Assembly: GCF_946478785.1 (NCBI RefSeq) | Contig: NZ_CAMLDD010000008.1 | Coordinates: 176,517 to 240,516, forward strand | Direction of reading: 5' to 3' | Origin: an uncultured Flavobacterium sp. | GTDB lineage: Bacteria; Bacteroidota; Bacteroidia; Flavobacteriales; Flavobacteriaceae | Length of the DNA: 64,000 nt | Shown: piece by piece, positions 1 through 7,962 of the stretch | How the letters are laid out: each line of letters opens with the position of its first letter | Position numbering within the stretch: the first letter of the stretch is position 1 | Translations under genes and position numbers: made by a program | The notes under the pieces: model-generated | What the model saw: the letters and a program-made list of their open reading frames with translations, nothing else | What the model was told of the DNA's origin: nothing | Database searches by the model: none

Positions 1-206
1 AAAGCAAAAAACAAAACACCTCCGGCAGCGATAATCCAGACTTCGTTGGCATCCCAAAATGGACCAATGGAGTTTGTGATTGCTTTTTTATCTTTTTCGG
101 TTTTGGCCAAAAACAAATGAATAATTCCTGCTCCAAAATCATAACCGTCCAATACAATATAAACGGCCAGAATTCCCATTAAAACTACGTACCAAAAAAA
201 TTCCAT
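1..206 (-). CDS. cydB: Cytochrome bd oxidase subunit II, N-terminal part (partial)
   Basis: Only the first 68 or so codons are present, because the gene runs off the left edge. The reading frame starts at the ATG at 206 and gives a first membrane helix followed by the motif LDGYDFGAG and then GPFWDANEVW, both typical of CydB N-termini. CydB pairs with CydA to form the heme-containing quinol oxidase of the inner membrane, which reduces oxygen to water at low oxygen tension. The start lies 2 bases after the cydA stop codon, so the two genes form one transcription unit and are probably translationally coupled. The downstream part, and any third small subunit, cannot be judged here. Confidence 0.93.
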   Translation of the reverse strand, partial: MEFFWYVVLMGILAVYIVLDGYDFGAGIIHLFLAKTEKDKKAITNSIGPFWDANEVWIIAAGGVLFFA

Positions 207-208
207 AC

Positions 209-1555
209 TTATATTTTTTCTGTTGAAAGTTCCACATGATGAGGCCCTTTATTGATAATTTTCCCAATCAAAAGCAAAAACAGCATTCCGAGTAAAAGAT
301 ACAATCCTATAAAACCCAATAAAGTAAACAAGGTATTCCCGGAAGAAACGGTTGGCGAAGCGCCCGAGGCTGTTCGCATTAAATTATAGACCAGCCACGG
401 CTGTCTGCCTAATTCGGCAGTGTACCAGCCTGCCGTGTTGGCGATATATGGAAACGGCATCATAAACATTAGCGACCATAAAACCCATTTGGTTTGGTAT
501 AATTTCTTTCTGAAAAGCTGAAAAACGGCAAAAGCCATCAAACCAATAAATATTGTTCCGAGTCCCGCCATGATATGATAGGAATAATATAATCCCGAAA
601 TATTGGTAGGATGAACATCTTCTTCAAACTGATCCAAGCCTTTGATTTCCCTATTCCAGCTTCCGTAAGTCAGGAAACTCAGAATTTTGGGAACGGCAAT
701 CTTATTATCTAACTTTTTGTCTTTTACGTCTGGCTGACCAATCAGGACAATTTCTGAGCCCTCTTTTTCGGTATGGAAAATTCCTTCCATCGCGGCAAAA
801 GTAACCGGCTGGTATTTCACAACATTTTTCGCCAGTAAATCTCCGGTTGGAACCGCAACCACAATACTCGAAATCAATCCAAAAATAACGCCCGTTTTAA
901 GAAACAATCTCCCAAAAGAAACATTCTTCTGACTCAAAATATAAAAAGCACCAATTCCGGCCACAACAAAAGAACTCGTCACCAAAGAAGCTGCCTGATT
1001 GTGCAAATAAGAAGGCCACAACCACGGATTCAAAAATAACGCTTTGAAATTCGTCAAAACAAATTTTCCGTTTTCCAGAATTTCATAACCGACAGGATTT
1101 TGCATCCACGAATGTGTCGCTATAATTAAGTAACCGCTGGCCCACGAGCCAATCATAATCAATAATCCGGTTACAAAATGCCACTTATGACCAATTATTT
1201 TTTCTCCAAATAAAAAGATTCCCAGAAAGGATGATTCGAGAAAAAAGGAAAACATGCCTTCCATGGCTAATGTCTGACCAATGATTCCTCCGGTCAATTC
1301 AGAAAATTTCGCCCAATTGGTTCCAAACTGAAACTCCATTGGGATTCCGGTTACAACACCCATGGCAAAATTCAGGGCGAAAATCTTCATCCAGAAATGC
1401 GTGGCGTGATTGTATTGGTCATTTTTAGTTTTGAGATATCTCCACTTAAAGTAAACAATGATCAGGGAAAGTCCCATTGTAAGTTGTGGAAAAAGATAGT
1501 GAAAAGTAATGGTGAAGGCAAATTGCATTCGGTCATAAAAGAGCATTTCTTCCAT
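209..1555 (-). CDS. cydA: Cytochrome bd oxidase subunit I
   Basis: CydA carries the hemes and the quinol site of the bd oxidase. With the ATG at 1555 the protein has 448 residues, and its axial His falls at residue 19, Glu pairs at 99 and 107, and His at about 185, matching the numbering of the E. coli protein. This supports that start over the TTG 30 bases upstream, which overlaps the -7 box. The quinol loop is short, as in the non-enterobacterial class, and the GRQPW motif is present near the C-terminus. About nine membrane helices are visible. cydB follows 2 bases later on the same strand. The pair gives high-affinity oxygen respiration. Confidence 0.95.
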   Translation of the reverse strand: MEEMLFYDRMQFAFTITFHYLFPQLTMGLSLIIVYFKWRYLKTKNDQYNHATHFWMKIFALNFAMGVVTGIPMEFQFGTNWAKFSELTGGIIGQTLAMEGMFSFFLESSFLGIFLFGEKIIGHKWHFVTGLLIMIGSWASGYLIIATHSWMQNPVGYEILENGKFVLTNFKALFLNPWLWPSYLHNQAASLVTSSFVVAGIGAFYILSQKNVSFGRLFLKTGVIFGLISSIVVAVPTGDLLAKNVVKYQPVTFAAMEGIFHTEKEGSEIVLIGQPDVKDKKLDNKIAVPKILSFLTYGSWNREIKGLDQFEEDVHPTNISGLYYSYHIMAGLGTIFIGLMAFAVFQLFRKKLYQTKWVLWSLMFMMPFPYIANTAGWYTAELGRQPWLVYNLMRTASGASPTVSSGNTLFTLLGFIGLYLLLGMLFLLLIGKIINKGPHHVELSTEKI

Positions 1556-1582
1556 AGAGCGATATTTGTTTATGAAGTCCAA

Positions 1583-1590
1583 CAAATTTA
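1583..1590 (-). promoter_or_regulatory. Predicted -7 box of the cydAB promoter
   Basis: TAAATTTG on the minus strand fits the Bacteroidota -7 consensus TAnnTTTG. It lies 27 bases before the cydA ATG at 1555. No clear -33 TTG was identified. Confidence 0.5.
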
Positions 1591-1639
1591 CCCATTAAAA
1601 CCCGAATTGCTGTCCTGTAAAACCAGTTTATTTGTAAAG

Positions 1640-1720
1640 TTTTAAACCATATAAGTGATATAAATAAATATAATTTTATTGCAAAATTTGAATTGAACTT
1701 ATATGACTTTTATGGTGAAA
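1640..1720. repeat. MITE-like inverted repeat, copy A
   Basis: An 81-base palindromic element between cydA and the HD gene. The left arm reads ACCATATAAGTGATATAA and the right arm reads as its imperfect complement ending ATGGTGAAA. It belongs to the same family as the elements at 2351-2554 and 4088-4231. The right arm touches the stop codon of the HD gene. Confidence 0.65.
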
Positions 1721-2311
1721 TCATTTTTTTAGAATTCCTTTTGAAACACTTTCGTCTATTAATCCTTCCGCATAATTCCACAACGTTTTGGAACCTTCTT
1801 TTATAACACTTTTTTTCTCATAAACCTTTTTATAATTCACGCCAAACTCTTTCCATGTTCCTCCTTCGTTAGATGTATTTTGTAATAATGGCTCTAATCT
1901 GTCCATTGATTTTGCAAACTTCGCCTCATTGGTTTCGCCCGCTTCAAATTCTTCCCAAATCGCAATCATTTCATCGGCTTGTTTCTGCGGCAGCAATCCA
2001 AAAATACGATTTGCTGCCAATCGTTCTTCATCGGTATTGCAATGATTTTTTTGTTCATCATATATAAAAACATCTCCCGAATCGATTTCTACAATATCAT
2101 GTATCAAAACCATTTTTACCACTTTAAGAATGTCAATCGGCTCATCTGAATGTTCTGCCAGAACGATTGCCATTAATGCCAGATGCCAACTGTGTTCCGC
2201 ATCGTTTTCGTTTCGGTCGCTATTAAAGAGTTTTGTTTTTCGCTGAATATATTTTACTTTATCAATTTCTTTTATAAAAGCAATCTGGTTCAATAAATCT
2301 TCTGTGTTCAT
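1721..2311 (-). CDS. HD-domain nucleotidase-like protein (YfbR/HDDC2 type)
   Basis: A 196-residue soluble HD-superfamily hydrolase. The metal-binding residues are visible as AEHSWH at about residues 38-43 and IHDIVEIDSGD at about 70-80, with a later MDRLEPLLQN helix. This pattern matches the HD_3 group, which includes YfbR-like 5'-deoxynucleotidases and HDDC2. The usual reaction of those relatives is removal of phosphate from deoxynucleoside 5'-monophosphates; the substrate here is inferred only. The gene stands alone and is flanked on both sides by members of the same palindromic repeat family (1640-1720 and 2351-2554). No promoter box of good quality was found. Confidence 0.8.
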   Translation of the reverse strand: MNTEDLLNQIAFIKEIDKVKYIQRKTKLFNSDRNENDAEHSWHLALMAIVLAEHSDEPIDILKVVKMVLIHDIVEIDSGDVFIYDEQKNHCNTDEERLAANRIFGLLPQKQADEMIAIWEEFEAGETNEAKFAKSMDRLEPLLQNTSNEGGTWKEFGVNYKKVYEKKSVIKEGSKTLWNYAEGLIDESVSKGILKK

Positions 2312-2350
2312 ATTCGTTGTTTTTGTAAAGCTGTAAAATTACGTAGATTT

Positions 2351-2554
2351 TTTTTCCACCATATAAGTTATGTAAGTTCATTTTACTGTTTCGCATATAC
2401 GTCACTTTCATTTAGATCATATAAGTTTAATTATCGAAAATCCTTATTTAATTTAGAAGATGAATATAAAAACATATAGATTATATGAGCTGTTATAATT
2501 TGGCACGATTTAAAACCCAGCTTATAATTGCTTATATCACTTATATGGTGAAAA
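2351..2554. repeat. MITE-like inverted repeat, copy B (fills the 2312-2658 gap)
   Basis: This is most of the 347-base gap between the divergent HD and MBL genes. The left arm around 2352-2376 reads CCACCATATAAGTTATGTAAG, and the right arm at 2531-2554 ends CACTTATATGGTGAAAA. The arms pair with a few mismatches. The interior contains further ATATAAGTT and TTATATGAG pieces. It is the longest of the three copies. Confidence 0.65.
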
Positions 2555-2625
2555 CCGTCAAACAGTTTTTTCGGAAAAGTATAATTTCTGTAACATTAGT
2601 CACTTAGTTAACCGAAAAACCGGGT

Positions 2626-2633
2626 TATCTTTG
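2626..2633 (+). promoter_or_regulatory. Predicted -7 box of the MBL/YeeE operon
   Basis: TATCTTTG matches TAnnTTTG and lies 25 bases before the ATG at 2659. The -33 element is not a clean TTG. Confidence 0.5.
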
Positions 2634-2658
2634 TACAACATCATTTAGATTACCTATC

Positions 2659-4077
2659 ATGAAAATTGAACAAATTTACACCGGATGTTTAGCGCAGGGT
2701 GCTTATTATATTACTTCAAATGGAGAAGCTGCCATTATTGATCCTCTTAGGGAAATTCAGCCTTATCTGGATCGTTTGCAACGCGATGATGTAAAATTGA
2801 AATATATTTTTGAAACGCATTTTCACGCTGATTTTGTTTCAGGCCACCTTGATTTGAGCAAAGAAACTGAGGCTCCCATTGTTTACGGACCAAATGCAAA
2901 ACCAGAATTTGAATGCATTATTGCTAAAGACGGACAAGAATTTAAAATTGGGGATATTACAATCAAAGCACTGCATACTCCGGGTCATACGATGGAAAGC
3001 ACAACCTATTTATTGATTGACGAAAACGGAAAAGATCATGCGATTTTTTCAGGTGATACACTTTTTATTGGAGATGTTGGCCGCCCTGATTTGGCACAAA
3101 AATCAGCTTCGATGACGCAGGATCAACTGGCTGGAATTTTATTTCATTCTCTTCGAAATAAAATCATGACTCTGGCTGATGATGTTATTGTTTATCCGGC
3201 CCACGGTGCAGGAAGCGCCTGCGGAAAAAACATGAGTAAAGAAACCGTTTCAACAATCGGAAATCAAAAAGCAACCAATTATGCTTTACGTGCCAACATG
3301 ACCGAAGCCGAATTTATTAAAGAAGTCACCAACGGTTTATTACCTCCCCCAGCCTATTTCAGCATGAACGTGGCCATGAACAAAAAAGGATATGAAAGTT
3401 TTGAATCGGTTTTGCACAACGGAATGAAAGCAATTAAAGCAGAAGATTTTGAGGCTGTTGCCGAAGAAACCGGCGCATTAATTTTAGATACCCGAAAAAG
3501 TGGCGATTTTTCGAAAGGATTTATTCCACAGTCAATTAATATTGGGATCAACGGAGATTTTGCGCCATGGGTCGGAACTTTAATTGCCAATGTAAAACAG
3601 CCTATAATATTAGTGACCGAACTTGGTCTGGAAGAAGAAACCGTAACGCGTTTAAGCCGTGTGGGTTTTGACTCCATTATCGGACATTTGGAAGGCGGCT
3701 TTGAAGCCTGGCAGAAAGCAGGTTTTGAAATTGATACGATTAACCGAATTTCGGCAGAACAATTTGCAGATAAATTTAATATCAAAGAAGATAAAGTTGT
3801 TGACGTTCGCAAAGAAACTGAATATGAATCAGAACATATCGAAGATGCTTACAGTAGACCTTTAGCCTATATTAATGATTGGGTAAAAGATATTGACCCA
3901 AATGAGCATTTTTACCTTCATTGTGCAGGAGGTTATAGAAGCATGATTGCCGCATCGATTTTACAAGCCCGTGGTTTTAGAAACTTTACCGAAATTGACG
4001 GTGGTTTTGGAGCCATTGCAAAAACGAATATCCCAAAATCAGATTTCGTTTGTCAGAGTAAAGTGCTGAAAGGATAA
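2659..4077 (+). CDS. MBL-fold persulfide dioxygenase-like protein with two rhodanese domains
   Basis: The 472-residue protein has an ETHE1-like metallo-beta-lactamase domain (about 1-250), then two rhodanese domains (about 260-360 and 365-465). Metal ligands appear at THFHAD (54-58), PGHT, FSGDTLF and PAHGAGSACGK. The second His of HxHxDH is replaced by Phe59, which is compatible with the mononuclear iron site of ETHE1. Rhodanese 2 keeps its catalytic Cys in HCAGGYRS; rhodanese 1 has no Cys at that place and is probably structural. Family members oxidise glutathione or other persulfides to sulfite. Two YeeE-type sulfur carriers follow on the same strand, an arrangement like the bigR operons of proteobacteria. 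No regulator gene is adjacent. Confidence 0.85.
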   Translation: MKIEQIYTGCLAQGAYYITSNGEAAIIDPLREIQPYLDRLQRDDVKLKYIFETHFHADFVSGHLDLSKETEAPIVYGPNAKPEFECIIAKDGQEFKIGDITIKALHTPGHTMESTTYLLIDENGKDHAIFSGDTLFIGDVGRPDLAQKSASMTQDQLAGILFHSLRNKIMTLADDVIVYPAHGAGSACGKNMSKETVSTIGNQKATNYALRANMTEAEFIKEVTNGLLPPPAYFSMNVAMNKKGYESFESVLHNGMKAIKAEDFEAVAEETGALILDTRKSGDFSKGFIPQSINIGINGDFAPWVGTLIANVKQPIILVTELGLEEETVTRLSRVGFDSIIGHLEGGFEAWQKAGFEIDTINRISAEQFADKFNIKEDKVVDVRKETEYESEHIEDAYSRPLAYINDWVKDIDPNEHFYLHCAGGYRSMIAASILQARGFRNFTEIDGGFGAIAKTNIPKSDFVCQSKVLKG

Positions 4078-4087
4078 AAACATATTT

Positions 4088-4231
4088 TTTTTTCACCATG
4101 TAAGTTATATAAGTTCATTTAATTACGTTGCGTTTTAACTCTAAACTGGTTAAACTTATATGAGTTCAATAAGTTCAGCCCAATCTAAACTCCAGCTTAT
4201 AATTACTTATATCACTTACATGGTGAAAAAA
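4088..4231. repeat. MITE-like inverted repeat, copy C
   Basis: A 144-base element inside the sulfur operon, with 27-base terminal inverted repeats at 4088-4114 and 4205-4231 that pair with a single mismatch. The arms start TTTTTTCACCATGTAAGT. Its right end lies 17 bases before the next start codon. Confidence 0.8.
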
Positions 4232-4248
4232 ACATTTAATATTAAAAC

Positions 4249-4818
4249 ATGAGTATACTAGAAATAATAAAAGAACCTTGGCCTTGGTATGTTGCAGGCC
4301 CGTTAATTGGATTGACTGTGCCTGTATTATTGATTATCGGAAATAAGTCATTCGGGATTAGTTCATCTTTACGACACATTTGTGCAGCTTGTATTCCTGC
4401 TAATATTTCGTTTTTCAAATATGACTGGAAAAAAGAAAGCTGGAATTTATTTTTCGTTTTCGGAATTTTCCTTGGCGGAATTATCGCTGCTTACTTTTTA
4501 GCCAACCCAAACCCGGTTGAAATCACTCTGGAACTTTCAGCACAATTGGCTTCTTACGGAATTACAGATCATTCCGGATTATTACCAAAAGAGCTTTTTT
4601 CGTGGGAAAGTTTACTGACGCTTCGTGGCTTTATCATGATTGTCGTTGGCGGTTTTTTAGTAGGTTTCGGAACGCGTTACGCAGGCGGATGCACGAGTGG
4701 ACATGCGATTATGGGAATTTCAAATTTGCAGTGGCCTTCATTGGTAGCCACCATCTGTTTTATGATTGGCGGTTTTATCATGGCCAATTTGATTCTGCCT
4801 TATATTCTTTCACTTTAA
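4249..4818 (+). CDS. YeeE/YedE family sulfur carrier, first half
   Basis: A 189-residue membrane protein with about five helices. The GFGTRYAGGCTSGH segment (around 142-155) carries the conserved Cys and the GGCTSGH signature of YeeE/YedE (DUF395) proteins. In the family, Cys residues in the pore pass thiosulfate or other reduced sulfur species across the membrane by transient contacts. The protein is half the size of the classical single-chain transporter and probably works with the product of the next gene. Its position behind the persulfide dioxygenase-like gene suggests export or import of sulfane sulfur compounds. The start ATG is 17 bases after repeat copy C. Confidence 0.85.
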   Translation: MSILEIIKEPWPWYVAGPLIGLTVPVLLIIGNKSFGISSSLRHICAACIPANISFFKYDWKKESWNLFFVFGIFLGGIIAAYFLANPNPVEITLELSAQLASYGITDHSGLLPKELFSWESLLTLRGFIMIVVGGFLVGFGTRYAGGCTSGHAIMGISNLQWPSLVATICFMIGGFIMANLILPYILSL

Positions 4819-4828
4819 AATTTCAAAA

Positions 4829-5308
4829 ATGAACAATTTAGAAAATAAAAATACCGATACAGAAGGAATAAACGGAAGTCAATTGAAAGATTCAGGTTCA
4901 ACCAATTTAAAATATCTTTTGGTTGGAATCTTCTTTGGAATCGTATTCGTAAAAGCAGAAATCATCAGCTGGTTTCGTATTCAGGAAATGTTTCAGTTAC
5001 AATCCTTCTTTATGTACGGCGTGATTGGAAGCGCTGTTGTCGTTGGAATAATCTCTGTTCAAATCATTAAAAAATTCAACATCAAAACCATTCACGGAGA
5101 AAAAATCGAAATTCAGCCAAAGACTTTCAATAAAGGACAAATCTATGGGGGATTGCTTTTTGGTTTTGGATGGGCGATTACAGGAGCATGTCCCGGACCT
5201 CTGTTTGCTCAAATCGGCACCGGAGTTACGGTTATTGTGGTTACTTTATTAAGTGCGATTGCAGGAACCTGGTTTTATGGTTTGATTAAAGACAAACTGC
5301 CTCATTAA
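4829..5308 (+). CDS. YeeE/YedE family sulfur carrier, second half
   Basis: A 159-residue partner of the preceding gene, 10 bases downstream. After a hydrophilic N-terminus of about 25 residues there are four predicted helices. The motif GFGWAITGACPGPLFAQIG (about 112-130) contains the conserved pore Cys of the second YeeE half. Such paired short genes are seen with ETHE1-type dioxygenases (PmpA/PmpB-like). The substrate, hydrogen sulfide, thiosulfate or sulfite, cannot be read from sequence. A hairpin terminator follows. Confidence 0.85.
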   Translation: MNNLENKNTDTEGINGSQLKDSGSTNLKYLLVGIFFGIVFVKAEIISWFRIQEMFQLQSFFMYGVIGSAVVVGIISVQIIKKFNIKTIHGEKIEIQPKTFNKGQIYGGLLFGFGWAITGACPGPLFAQIGTGVTVIVVTLLSAIAGTWFYGLIKDKLPH

Positions 5309-5327
5309 TATTCGTTTAATATAATAC

Positions 5328-5370
5328 AACCCGACTAATTTTTTAAAAATTCTGTCGGGTTTACTTTTAA
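5328..5370 (+). terminator. Intrinsic terminator after the sulfur operon
   Basis: AACCCGAC (5328-5335) pairs with GTCGGGTT (5354-5361) around an A/T-rich loop that can itself fold. A short T-rich stretch follows. Confidence 0.6.
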
Positions 5371-5406
5371 AATTAAAATCGATACTCCGATTCTAAATTT
5401 AGATCA

Positions 5407-5522
5407 GGGCGTGCCACCATCCCGATAAAAAGGGTAATGCTCTTTGCGTTTATACCCCTTTTTATCGGGATGCTGTCGGGCTATCCATGCTACTTCGGTA
5501 GCTAATTCCTATCCCTCACGCG
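5407..5522 (+). repeat. Structured GGGCGT...ACGC repeat, copy 1 (fills the 5309-5663 gap)
   Basis: It starts GGGCGTGCC and ends ATCCCTCACGC. Inside are a perfect 16-bp hairpin (5419-5434 with 5456-5471), the core TCGGGCTATCC at about 5476-5486, and a small GCTAC-TTCG-GTAGC stem with a UUCG-type loop. A second copy with the hairpin in a different place lies at 18505-18612. The rest of the gap holds the terminator above and the glpD promoter. Confidence 0.7.
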
Positions 5523-5613
5523 GTAAACGGACTTTCAATCACCTTTCAATTTAAAAATCGGAATTTCGAATCTTTATTTAAGAACAATATCCAGTTATTC
5601 CCATTCCTTTTGT

Positions 5614-5621
5614 TATGTTTG
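5614..5621 (+). promoter_or_regulatory. Predicted -7 box of glpD
   Basis: TATGTTTG fits TAnnTTTG and lies about 43 bases before the glpD ATG. Confidence 0.45.
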
Positions 5622-5663
5622 TTGTAAGCCAAAAACTTCCCAAAAACAAGCCTCAAAGACTAT

Positions 5664-7241
5664 ATGAATCGCACAGAACAGTTATCAAAATTACAAAACA
5701 CACAAAATTGGGACGTTATAATCATTGGCGGAGGAGCAAGCGGTCTTGGAACTGCTATTGACGCCGCGAACCGGGGTTACAAAACAATTTTACTTGAAGC
5801 CGTAGATTTTGCAAAAGGAACTTCAAGCCGAAGTACCAAATTAGTTCATGGTGGCGTACGTTATCTGGCACAAGGCGATGTGCATCTGGTTCGGGAGGCA
5901 TTAAAAGAAAGAGGCTTATTGGCTCAAAATGCTGGTCACTTAGTTAAAAACCAATCATTTGTTATTCCAAATTACAATTGGTGGGGCGGATATTTTTACA
6001 CCATCGGATTAAAGATTTATGATTTATTGGCCGGACGCTTAAGTCTGGGAGCTTCAAAATATATTTCAAAGAAAAAAACTGTCCAAATGCTTCCTAACGT
6101 ACAGGAAAAAGGTTTGGTCAATGGTGTAATTTATCACGACGGACAATTTGATGATTCGAGATTGGCCATCAATATGGCACAAACCGCTGTAGAAAACGGA
6201 GCCTGCGTTTTAAACTATACAAAAGTTGTCAATTTATTAAAGGATAATAAAAACCAGGTTATTGGTGTTCAGCTAATAGATCAGGAAACCGGAAATAAAT
6301 ATGATATAAAAGGATCAGTCATCATCAATGCGACAGGTGTTTTTACAAATGCCATAATGAAAATGAACGATAGCATCTACAAAAAATATATCGTTCCCAG
6401 TCAGGGAATTCATTTGGTGTTTGATAAGTCTTTTTTACCCGGTGATCACGCACTGATGATTCCGAAAACAAAAGACGGAAGGGTTTTATTTGCCGTTCCA
6501 TGGCATAACCGTGTTGTAGTAGGAACCACCGATACCTTAATTAAAAGTCATAGTTTAGAACCTATTGCTTTAGAAAGCGAAATTGAATTTGTGCTTGAAA
6601 CAGCCGGACGTTTTTTAGCAAAAAAACCAACCCGGGCAGATGTCTTATCCGTTTTTGCAGGATTGCGACCGTTGGCCGCACCGAAAGAAGAAGGCAAAAG
6701 CACCAAAGAAGTTTCCAGAAGTCATAAAATTCTTGTTTCTGAAACTGGCCTCATAACCATTACAGGAGGAAAATGGACAACCTACAGAAAAATCGCCGAA
6801 GACATCATTGATAAAGCCATCACTACCCGCAAACTATCTAAAAAGCCTTGTAATACAGAACATCTTCCCATCCACGGAAACAAACCCACCACTACTGCGG
6901 ATCGTGAAAATTACCTGTATATCTATGGTACTGATATTTCAAAAATAATTGATTTACAAAATAGCGAACCTGAATTAAAAGAAAAACTGCATCCCAATCA
7001 CGAATTCACAATGGCTGAAGTAGCTTGGGCAATTCGTTATGAAATGGCCAGAACTGTTGATGACATTCTGGCAAGACGTGTGCGTTTATTATTTCTGGAT
7101 GCAAGAGCGGCAATCGAATCTTCTGAAAAAACAGCAAGATTAATTGCTAAAGAACTTGGATATGATGAAATTTGGATTGCTAAAGAAATTCTGGACTTTA
7201 AAAAAATTTCGAAAGGCTTTCTTTTGCCTGAATTTCAATAA
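5664..7241 (+). CDS. glpD: Aerobic glycerol-3-phosphate dehydrogenase
   Basis: A 525-residue FAD-dependent oxidase/dehydrogenase that converts glycerol-3-phosphate to dihydroxyacetone phosphate and passes electrons to the quinone pool at the inner membrane. The dinucleotide fold IIGGGASGLGTA (about 20-31) and the family stretch KGTSSRSTKLVHGGVRYL are at the N-terminus. TITGGKWTTYRKIAED lies around residue 370, and the C-terminal GlpD domain contains ARTVDDILARRVRLLFLDARA. Length and start agree with the family. It stands alone, with no glpK or glpF nearby. Confidence in function is high. Confidence 0.94.
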   Translation: MNRTEQLSKLQNTQNWDVIIIGGGASGLGTAIDAANRGYKTILLEAVDFAKGTSSRSTKLVHGGVRYLAQGDVHLVREALKERGLLAQNAGHLVKNQSFVIPNYNWWGGYFYTIGLKIYDLLAGRLSLGASKYISKKKTVQMLPNVQEKGLVNGVIYHDGQFDDSRLAINMAQTAVENGACVLNYTKVVNLLKDNKNQVIGVQLIDQETGNKYDIKGSVIINATGVFTNAIMKMNDSIYKKYIVPSQGIHLVFDKSFLPGDHALMIPKTKDGRVLFAVPWHNRVVVGTTDTLIKSHSLEPIALESEIEFVLETAGRFLAKKPTRADVLSVFAGLRPLAAPKEEGKSTKEVSRSHKILVSETGLITITGGKWTTYRKIAEDIIDKAITTRKLSKKPCNTEHLPIHGNKPTTTADRENYLYIYGTDISKIIDLQNSEPELKEKLHPNHEFTMAEVAWAIRYEMARTVDDILARRVRLLFLDARAAIESSEKTARLIAKELGYDEIWIAKEILDFKKISKGFLLPEFQ

Positions 7242-7437
7242 TATCATTAACCTCACCTAATTAAACTACTTTATTTGTAAAACTTTTAAAAACTGTCGGA
7301 CTAGTCTTTACAGCTCAAAAAAGTAAATCCAAAAAAATATTTACAACTTTCAATAAAAAAAATAGTAGATCTTTACATTAACCACATAGGTCATAAATTT
7401 TTATTCAGAATCAATTAACACAAAATTAACAAGACAC

Positions 7438-7481
7438 TTGTATATACAACAATTAAAAGCTATACATTTGTATATACAAAT
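7438..7481 (+). promoter_or_regulatory. marR operon promoter with two palindromic operators
   Basis: The palindrome TTGTATATACAA occurs twice, at 7438-7449 and 7468-7479, exactly 30 bases apart. The second copy extends to a perfect 16-mer, ATTTGTATATACAAAT (7466-7481). The first TTG (7438-7440) and the box TACATTTG (7463-7470) are 22 bases apart, which fits a -33/-7 promoter. Each core element therefore overlaps one palindrome. This is the expected layout for autorepression by the MarR-family product encoded 16 bases downstream; binding itself is inferred. Confidence 0.7.
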
Positions 7482-7496
7482 TATACACTTACAACT

Positions 7497-7958
7497 ATGA
7501 CAATTGAAGAAGTTATAAAAAGCACTGTTAAGATGGATAATGCGAAAAAAGTTATTCTGAACATTATGTACACACAAAATGTGATTCTGGATCGTTTTAA
7601 CGAGATAATGAAACCGTATGATTTATCAGGAGAGCAATATAATGTACTGCGTATACTAAGAGGACAAAAAGGAAATCCTGCAAATATGTGCGTCATACAG
7701 GAACGTATGCTTGCAAAAACAAGTAATACAACACGATTAGTAGACAAATTATTATTGAAAGATTATGTTACACGAAATGTCTGTCCTGACAATAGAAGAA
7801 AAATTGAAGTTTCAATTACACAAAAAGGATTAGACGTTTTAAAAGAACTAGACCCGAAAGTAGATGAACACGAGCGTTTATTTGCTTCGAATATAAGTCC
7901 TGAAGAATTAGAATTATTAAATCAATTATTAGAAAAATACCGAACCCAACAAAATTAA
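7497..7958 (+). CDS. MarR-family transcriptional regulator
   Basis: A 153-residue winged-helix regulator. The N-terminal helices contain YDLSGEQYNVLRILRG (around 39-54), followed by the recognition helix region MLAKTSNTTRLVDKLLLKDYVTRN and the wing with PDNRRKIEVSITQKG. MarR proteins bind palindromes as dimers and release DNA when they bind phenolic ligands or when a Cys is oxidised. Two Cys are present here, in MCVIQ and VCPDN. It heads an operon with a nitroreductase (4 bases downstream) and a YceI protein, which suggests control of a quinone, electrophile or redox stress response. Two palindromes in its promoter are the likely operators. Confidence 0.88.
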   Translation: MTIEEVIKSTVKMDNAKKVILNIMYTQNVILDRFNEIMKPYDLSGEQYNVLRILRGQKGNPANMCVIQERMLAKTSNTTRLVDKLLLKDYVTRNVCPDNRRKIEVSITQKGLDVLKELDPKVDEHERLFASNISPEELELLNQLLEKYRTQQN

Positions 7959-7962
7959 TATT

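Noticed and set aside
3354..3812. Antisense open frame of 152 codons inside the MBL-rhodanese gene
   Set aside because: It lies entirely opposite a well-supported coding region and has a low-complexity Ser/Pro/Lys composition without any recognisable motif.
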